A DNA stretch of 9,892 nt, taken from positions 1 to 9,892 of the forward strand of contig CAHJXG010000307.1 in NCBI GenBank assembly GCA_903644035.1. The letters are read 5' to 3'. The notes beneath the pieces were generated by a model. That model was not told the origin of the DNA. It saw only the letters and a program-made list of their open reading frames with translations, and did not search any database. This DNA comes from Rhodospirillales bacterium. GTDB lineage: Bacteria > Pseudomonadota > Alphaproteobacteria > Acetobacterales > Acetobacteraceae. A program made the position numbers and the translations under genes. Within the stretch, counting starts at the first letter, position 1; every line of letters starts with the position of its first letter. Shown piece after piece: positions 5,314 to 9,892 of this stretch.

Positions 5314-6264
5314 CTACCGGCAGTTCGTGCGGTAGATGTACTGCTGCACCTCGGGCGTGTCGACGTTCGCCGGGGTCGCCACGATGAACGGCGTGTTGAC
5401 CTGGCGCTCAATCGGCTTGCCTTCGAGCGCCGCGACCATCATCTCGACCCCGAGCTGGCCGACGCGATAGGGATACTGGACGATATCGGCCGACACGATC
5501 CCTTTGCGGATCGCCTCCACGATGGGATCGGACGTGTCGAAGCCGACCAGCTTGATCTTGCCCTCGCGCTGAGCCTCGCGCACGCCGGTCGCGGCCCCTT
5601 CGGTGTTGTTGGTGGTCAGCGTGAAGATCCCGGCGAGGTCCGGATGCGCCGCAATCGTCGAGGTGACGATCGACGCCGCCTTGGCGGTTTGGTTGTTGCT
5701 GTATTGCGGGCCGAGGAAGGTGACCTTGGGATGCTTGGCGATCTCCTCCTGGAACCCTTGCAGGCGTTGCTGGGCGACGTTGGCGGCGGGCGAGTTCATC
5801 ATCGCCATGACCTTGCCGTTGTCGCCGATCAGCGCGGCCAGCTGCCTAGCCGCCTCCCGGCCCCCCTCGACGTTGTCGGACTGGATGTTGGACACGGCGA
5901 CGCTCATGTCCTTCACGTCGCCGTCGATCGAGAGGATCTTGATCCCGCGCTCCTTGGCGTCGAGCAGCGTCGCGGTGAGCGCCACCGGGTCATCGGCCGT
6001 GAACAGGATGCCGTCGGGCTGGCCTGCGATCACCGCATTCAGCACGCGCATCTGCAGGGCCGGGGTGTATTGCTGCGGACCCTGCGCGTCGAAGGTGACG
6101 CCCAGGCGCTTGGCCGCCTCCGCCGCGCCGCAGGTCACCGACATGTAGAACGGGTTGCCCGTCACGCCTTGGATGTAGGTGATCTTGTGGGGCTTGTCGG
6201 CCCGGGCGGAGAGGGGCAGCGCCGCAAGGGAGAGCAGGAGCGTGGCGGCAAAGGTCAGGCGCAT
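5314..6264 (-). CDS. Periplasmic sugar-type ABC transporter binding protein
   Basis: The 316-residue product starts with a Sec signal (MRLTFAATLLLSLAALPLSARA, cleaved about after residue 22). It continues as a type I periplasmic binding protein of the ribose/fructose/autoinducer-2 cluster: ITYIQGVTGNPFYMSV, then QPDGILFTADDP, GIKILSIDGDV, and GIFTLTTNNTEGAATGV near the hinge and second lobe. It captures a small, probably carbohydrate, ligand for the permease and ATPase encoded just upstream. The only cysteines seen are C45 and C315, the second-last residue, which could form a disulfide. A ribosome site GAGGA (6271-6275 on the other strand) lies 6 bases before the ATG. The gene is last in its operon, 46 bases after the permease stop. 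The ligand cannot be told from sequence. Confidence 0.93.
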   Translation of the reverse strand: MRLTFAATLLLSLAALPLSARADKPHKITYIQGVTGNPFYMSVTCGAAEAAKRLGVTFDAQGPQQYTPALQMRVLNAVIAGQPDGILFTADDPVALTATLLDAKERGIKILSIDGDVKDMSVAVSNIQSDNVEGGREAARQLAALIGDNGKVMAMMNSPAANVAQQRLQGFQEEIAKHPKVTFLGPQYSNNQTAKAASIVTSTIAAHPDLAGIFTLTTNNTEGAATGVREAQREGKIKLVGFDTSDPIVEAIRKGIVSADIVQYPYRVGQLGVEMMVAALEGKPIERQVNTPFIVATPANVDTPEVQQYIYRTNCR

Positions 6265-6310
6265 GTCTGGTCCTCATGAATGCTTCGGGGCGGCGATCAT
6301 CCGGCGGCAG

Positions 6311-7354
6311 CTACATGCGCTCGCCCTTCTGGCGCTTGATCTGGTCGGCATAGACGGCCGCGATCACGACGAAGCCGATGACGACCATCTGCCAGAACGG
6401 CTGGATGCCCATGATGATGAACCCGTTCGCCAGCACGGCCGGGATGAACACGCCGACCACCGTGCCGATGATGGTGCCGCGCCCGCCGGTGAGCGCGGTG
6501 CCGCCCAGCACCACCGCGGTGATCGCCTCCAGCGGATCGTTCGCGTGGCCCTCGAGCGTCGTGGTCGAGAAGCGGCCCAGCGACAGCATCGCCGCGAACC
6601 CGGCCAGCAGCCCGCTCAGCGCGTACAGCCTCAGCAGGTGCCCGGACACGTTGATGCCCGCCCGGCGCGACCCCTCCGGGTTGGAGCCGACAAGGAAGGT
6701 GTGGCGGCCGAACCGGGTCATGTGCAGCACGATCCCGCCGATCACCGCGACGACCGCGGTGATGACGACAAGCCACGGCACGCCGCCGACCGAGCCGTGG
6801 CCGACGGCGATCAGCGCGTTCGGCACGGTGCGGATGTCGCTGCCGTCGGACACCAGGTAGGCGGCCCCGAGCGCGGCCCCCATCGAGCCCAGCGTCGAGA
6901 TCAGCGCGGACACGCGGAGCCTGGTGATGCAGAACCCGTTGAACACGCCCCAGGCCGTCCCGCACGCGAGCGCCACGATGAAGCCGATGCCGACGGTGAG
7001 CAGGCTGTCGGTGCCGAACTTCAGCATCACCTGCGCCGCGACGACGCCCGAGAACACCAGCACGGAGCCGATCGACAGGTCGAACCCGCCGGCGATCATG
7101 ATGTAGGTGGTGCCGACCGCCAGGATCAGCAGCACGGAGGCGTCGAGGAAGATGTTGCGGATGTTGTAGCTGCTGGCGAAGGTGGCCGGGTGCAGGAAGG
7201 AGAAGAACGCGACCAGCAGCACCAGGATGATGCCCATGTAGAAGGGCGAGGACGACATCGCCACCTTGAGCTTGCGGCCCAGGCCCTGCGGCGCCTGCAG
7301 CCCGACCGCCTCGCCTGTGGCGGCCGGTGGCGTGATGATCGCGTCCCCGCTCAT
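6311..7354 (-). CDS. Sugar ABC transporter permease (RbsC/FrcC type)
   Basis: This is a 347-residue membrane protein of the BPD_transp_2 (PF02653) family. The N-terminal cytoplasmic tail (about 35 residues) precedes eight or more hydrophobic segments. Family signatures are visible: IAGGFDLSIGSV (87-98) and LGGTALTGGRGTIIGTVVG (283-301), the latter in the region that contacts the ATPase. It should form the homodimeric inner-membrane channel for the binding protein's ligand. The start ATG at 7354 overlaps the ATPase stop as ATGA (7351-7354), with GGGAG 7 bases upstream (7362-7366), so translation is coupled. The frame runs open far upstream, but that part is antisense to nothing and overlaps the ATPase gene, so the internal ATG is the real start. 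Confidence 0.94.
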   Translation of the reverse strand: MSGDAIITPPAATGEAVGLQAPQGLGRKLKVAMSSSPFYMGIILVLLVAFFSFLHPATFASSYNIRNIFLDASVLLILAVGTTYIMIAGGFDLSIGSVLVFSGVVAAQVMLKFGTDSLLTVGIGFIVALACGTAWGVFNGFCITRLRVSALISTLGSMGAALGAAYLVSDGSDIRTVPNALIAVGHGSVGGVPWLVVITAVVAVIGGIVLHMTRFGRHTFLVGSNPEGSRRAGINVSGHLLRLYALSGLLAGFAAMLSLGRFSTTTLEGHANDPLEAITAVVLGGTALTGGRGTIIGTVVGVFIPAVLANGFIIMGIQPFWQMVVIGFVVIAAVYADQIKRQKGERM

Positions 7355-8157
7355 GCCGCGGCTCCCTGCTCGGCCTCGGGCACGACGTCGAGCGCCCCGG
7401 TCATGGCGCCGACGAGGTCCGGCACGGTGAGGCCCTGGTTGCGCATCGACGCGATCCGCCGCCCGAGCCGCAGCACCTCCACCGTGTCGGCCACCTGGAT
7501 CACGTCGCGCATGTTGTGGCTGATCAGCACGACGGCGACCCCGGTGTCGCGGATGCGGCGCACCAGGTCGAGCGTGCGCGCCGTCTGCACGACGCCGAGC
7601 GCCGCCGTCGGCTCGTCCATGAACACGACGCGCTTGGCCCACATCGCCGCCCGGCAGATCGCCACGCTCTGCCGCTGCCCGCCAGACAGGCTCGCGATCG
7701 GCGCGTCCATGTCTTTCAGCGCGACCTTCAGCTTCTGGAACGCGACCGCGCTCTCCCGCCGCATGGTGGCGTTGTCGAGGAAGCCGAGCCGGCCGAGCAG
7801 GCCGGGCCGCAGCGCCTCCCGCCCCATGAACATGTTGGCGGAGGGGCTGAGGTCCGGGCACACCGACAGGTCCTGGTACACCGTCTCGATCCCGATGGCG
7901 TGGGCGTCCGACGGCGAGGCGAACGACACCGGCGTCCCGTCCACCGTCATCTGCCCGGAGGTCGCCCCGTACACGCCGGAGAGGATCTTCACGAGCGTGC
8001 TCTTGCCCGCGCCGTTGTCGCCGATGAGCGCCGTGACCTCGCCGGCATAGGCGTCGAAGTCCGCGCCGCGGAGCGCCTCGACATGGCCGAACCGTTTGAT
8101 GATCCCGCGCGCCTGGAGGATCGCATCGCCTTTGGATGCAGACGGGACCATCGGCAT
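7351..8157 (-). CDS. Sugar ABC transporter ATPase (FrcA-like, single domain)
   Basis: The 268-residue product has one complete nucleotide-binding domain: Walker A GDNGAGKST (46-54), Q-loop Q95 in VYQDLS, signature LSGGQ (157-161), Walker B RVVFMDEP (176-183) with catalytic E182, and H-loop H214 (ISHN). The segment after Walker B reads TAALGV instead of the common SALD, as in FrcA-type ATPases. Unlike RbsA/MglA it is a single domain, not a tandem, so two copies should assemble per transporter. It powers import through the coupled permease. The ATG at 8157 has an excellent AGGAGG (8165-8170) 7 bases upstream. It is the first gene of the operon, divergent from the cupin-like gene across 179 bases. 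FrcA (fructose) is the closest known relative by motif, but the substrate is not established. Confidence 0.93.
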   Translation of the reverse strand: MPMVPSASKGDAILQARGIIKRFGHVEALRGADFDAYAGEVTALIGDNGAGKSTLVKILSGVYGATSGQMTVDGTPVSFASPSDAHAIGIETVYQDLSVCPDLSPSANMFMGREALRPGLLGRLGFLDNATMRRESAVAFQKLKVALKDMDAPIASLSGGQRQSVAICRAAMWAKRVVFMDEPTAALGVVQTARTLDLVRRIRDTGVAVVLISHNMRDVIQVADTVEVLRLGRRIASMRNQGLTVPDLVGAMTGALDVVPEAEQGAAA

Positions 8158-8336
8158 GTTTCGTCCTCCTTTGCGTCACTGTTGCAATCGCGGCCCCTTT
8201 CCGCAAGGGCTTCCTCGGCCGCGCCGCGGGACGTTGCGCAGGCGTCAGGCGGAGCGGCGCGCGCCCGCGCTGTCCGTTCGCTTTTCGACTCGTTTTCGTG
8301 TATGCACGCTCCACGCGGACCCTCCTGGAGCTTGGC
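8158..8336. promoter_or_regulatory. Divergent control region, ABC operon / cupin-like gene
   Basis: This 179-base gap must hold promoters for both divergent units. It contains a short dyad CCCTT-TCCGC-AAGGG (8195-8209) and GC-rich alternating CG runs near 8250-8275. No convincing -35/-10 pair was seen, and no regulator gene sits beside it. Confidence 0.4.
8165..8170 (-). promoter_or_regulatory. Consensus ribosome binding site AGGAGG of the ABC operon
   Basis: The minus strand carries AGGAGG 7 bases before the ATPase ATG at 8157. It confirms that start and suggests efficient translation of the first gene. Confidence 0.6.
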
Positions 8337-9308
8337 ATGACTGATTCGATCTTCACCGCCTGGAAGCCCGAGCACGCGGCGCTGTGGGGCAACGTGCCGC
8401 TGCGCCTCAAGCACCGGCTGCACCAGCACGAGCTGTTCAGCCGCCCGGCGTTGGCCCGCCTGATCGAGGCCGCGCCGAAGTCGAACTACATGCTGATCGA
8501 GACCGGACGCCCGAACGAGCGCAAGCTCTGGCGGGAAGGCGAGATGGGCACGCTCAGCGGCCTGGAGGTCATGGACGCCATCGCCAGTGGCCGGATCTGG
8601 CTCAACCTGCTCCGCGTGAACGAGATCGACCCGCAATACGGCAGGCTGCTGGACGAGATCTTCGGGGAGCTGGAGGGGCGCATCCCCGGCTTCACGACCT
8701 TCAAGCGGATCAACGGCATCCTGATCTCCTCGCCGCGCGCCCAGGTGTACTACCACTTCGACACGGCCGGCCAGACGCTCTGGCAGATCGCGGGCAGCAA
8801 GCGCGTCTACCTGTATCCGAAGGAGCCGCCGTTCCTGACGCCGGAGAGCCTGGAGAACGTGATCCTCTACAACAACGAGACCGGCATCCAGTACGAGGGC
8901 TGGTACGACGACTATGCCCAGTGCATCGAGCTGCAGCCCGGAGAGATGGCGCAGTGGCCGCTCAACATGCCGCACCGGATCGAGAACGCCGACGAGCTCA
9001 GCGTCTCCATGACCATCGAGTACTTCACGACCGACATCCGCCGCAACCTGTTCGTCAACGGGGCGAACGGCCTGCTGCGGGACAAGCTGAAGCTCAAGCC
9101 GCAGCGCAGCGTGTCGGGACCGGCGGTGTGGGCCAAGACGGCGGTCTACGCGGCGGCGGCCAAGGGCGGGCTGCTCAAGCGGGGGCGCAGCAAGCGCCGG
9201 CCGATCACCTTCACGCTCGACCGGGATTTCCTGGCGAAGCCGGCGGCGGCGAGCGCCCCCGCGCCCGACGCGGCCCGCCCGACGGAGCAGGCGCTGGGCG
9301 GGGATTGA
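8337..9308 (+). CDS. JmjC/cupin-like (PF13621-type) protein, putative Fe(II)/2-oxoglutarate enzyme
   Basis: The 323-residue product holds a double-stranded beta-helix core. H140-F-D142 in VYYHFDTAGQTLWQ and H213 in WPLNMPHRIEN form the H-x-D...H triad that binds Fe(II) in JmjC and related dioxygenases. IAGSKRVYLYPKEPPFL (151-167) matches the strand after the first motif, where JmjC-like proteins have a Lys/Arg-rich turn. Known relatives hydroxylate protein or small-molecule side chains using 2-oxoglutarate; many bacterial ones are uncharacterised. The start is ATG 8337 because TGGAG (8326-8330) lies 6 bases upstream; earlier in-frame codons run through the divergent promoter region. The C terminus has a basic patch (KRGRSKRRP) and an Ala/Pro-rich tail that may be disordered. 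It converges on kynureninase with only 12 bases between stops. Substrate unknown. Confidence 0.82.
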   Translation: MTDSIFTAWKPEHAALWGNVPLRLKHRLHQHELFSRPALARLIEAAPKSNYMLIETGRPNERKLWREGEMGTLSGLEVMDAIASGRIWLNLLRVNEIDPQYGRLLDEIFGELEGRIPGFTTFKRINGILISSPRAQVYYHFDTAGQTLWQIAGSKRVYLYPKEPPFLTPESLENVILYNNETGIQYEGWYDDYAQCIELQPGEMAQWPLNMPHRIENADELSVSMTIEYFTTDIRRNLFVNGANGLLRDKLKLKPQRSVSGPAVWAKTAVYAAAAKGGLLKRGRSKRRPITFTLDRDFLAKPAAASAPAPDAARPTEQALGGD

Positions 9309-9320
9309 CCCGGCGCGCCT

Positions 9321-9892
9321 CTATGTGACCGCCCTGCGGACCGCGAAGCGCGGGTCGTGCCAGGCGCCCTCCGCCATGATGGCGCCGAGGATCGCTGCCG
9401 CGTCCCACAGCTCGGCATAGCCGAGGGTGAGCGGCGTGAGGCCGAACCGCAGGATGTCGGGGGCGCGGAAGTCCCCGATGACGCCGCGCTCGATCAGCGC
9501 CTGCATGACGGCGTGGGCGTCCGGGTGCGACAGGCAGAGCTGGCTGCCGTGCCGCGCCGGGTGCTCTGGCGTGACCCGGCGGAACGCGCCGGGCGCGGCC
9601 TGCTCCACCAGCGCCGCCAGCAGGGCGACCTGCCGGACCGACTTGTCCCGCACGTCGGACAGGGGCGCCTCCAGCGCCAGGCTCACCCCCACGTCAAGAG
9701 CGGCGAGGCTGAGGATCGGCGGCGTGCCGACGATGGCCTGGGCCAGGCCGGGCGCCGGGCGGTACTCGGCCTCGAACGCGAAGGGCGCCGCGTGGCCCAG
9801 CCATCCCGTGATCGGCAGGCGAAGGCCGTCATGCAGGCGGGGCGCCGCGTAGAGGAAGGCGGGCGCCCCGGGTCCGCCGTTGAGGAACTTGT
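9321..9892 (-). CDS. kynU: Kynureninase, C-terminal part (cut by the window edge)
   Basis: About 190 residues are visible, from the window edge to the stop at 9321-9323 (TAG on this strand). The first full codon gives Lys in KFLNGGPGAPAFLY, which matches the kynureninase motif around the PLP-binding lysine (SYKYLN in the human enzyme). GWLGHAAPFAFE, YRPAPG, GTPPILSLAALD and later RPAHGSQLCLS-like and RAPDILRFGLTPLTLGYAE segments are also family-specific. Kynureninase is a cytoplasmic PLP enzyme that splits kynurenine to anthranilate and alanine (or 3-hydroxykynurenine to 3-hydroxyanthranilate) in tryptophan breakdown. The N-terminal half, start and any kynA/kynB partners lie beyond the window. 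Internal GTG 9692 is not the start; the frame is open through it. Confidence 0.94.
   Translation of the reverse strand, partial: KFLNGGPGAPAFLYAAPRLHDGLRLPITGWLGHAAPFAFEAEYRPAPGLAQAIVGTPPILSLAALDVGVSLALEAPLSDVRDKSVRQVALLAALVEQAAPGAFRRVTPEHPARHGSQLCLSHPDAHAVMQALIERGVIGDFRAPDILRFGLTPLTLGYAELWDAAAILGAIMAEGAWHDPRFAVRRAVT

Noticed and set aside
6179..8050. Long plus-strand open frame (623 residues) opposite the ABC transporter operon
   Set aside because: Rich in His, Asp, Arg and Gln in the pattern of an antisense frame of GC-rich coding DNA. The opposite strand encodes clear transporter proteins with all motifs.
8136..8336. Upstream extension of the cupin-like frame
   Set aside because: It runs through the divergent control region and the ribosome site of the ATPase gene, and lacks family resemblance; ATG 8337 has its own ribosome site.

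Overview
The window is a high-G+C stretch (roughly 70% or more across most genes) of a bacterial chromosome. Codon use, an FrcA-type sugar ABC transporter, a PF13621-like cupin protein and a NodD-like LysR regulator suggest an alphaproteobacterium, possibly a Methylobacterium-like Hyphomicrobiales member or an Acetobacteraceae relative. The lineage is inference from general resemblance only. No tRNA, rRNA, CRISPR array, transposase or prophage gene was seen.

Layout: (1) positions 2-274 (+) hold the 3' end of a glycogen-debranching type amylo-alpha-1,6-glucosidase, followed by a terminator-like hairpin. (2) 275-824 is non-coding; its right half is less GC-rich and carries three short perfect dyads (576-650) spaced about three helical turns apart. 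(3) 825-3680 (+) is a tightly packed three-gene operon: a FeeM/LuxI-like GNAT enzyme (N-acyl amino acid synthase family), a membrane methyltransferase of the isoprenylcysteine carboxyl methyltransferase (ICMT) family overlapping it by 4 bases, and, 1 base further, a six-TM, PAS and GGDEF diguanylate cyclase. (4) 3771-4736 (-) is a LysR-family regulator, divergent from a small lipoprotein gene (4888-5241, +). (5) 5314-8157 (-) is a sugar-type ABC importer operon, ATPase, permease, then periplasmic binding protein, separated from the lipoprotein gene by a strong GNRA-loop hairpin. (6) 8337-9308 (+) encodes a JmjC/cupin-like protein divergent from the transporter operon. (7) 9321-9892 (-) is the C-terminal part of kynureninase, cut by the window edge just upstream of its predicted PLP lysine.

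The most interesting part is the 825-3680 operon. Read together, it could make a long-chain N-acyl amino acid, methylate its free carboxylate in the membrane, and pair this with a membrane c-di-GMP enzyme that might sense a lipophilic ligand. Each family assignment rests on visible motifs; the pathway connecting them is inference. Synteny of the three genes in other genomes and product analysis would be decisive. The transporter, LysR, lipoprotein, cupin and kynureninase genes look like ordinary accessory or metabolic genes, with no demonstrated link to the operon.
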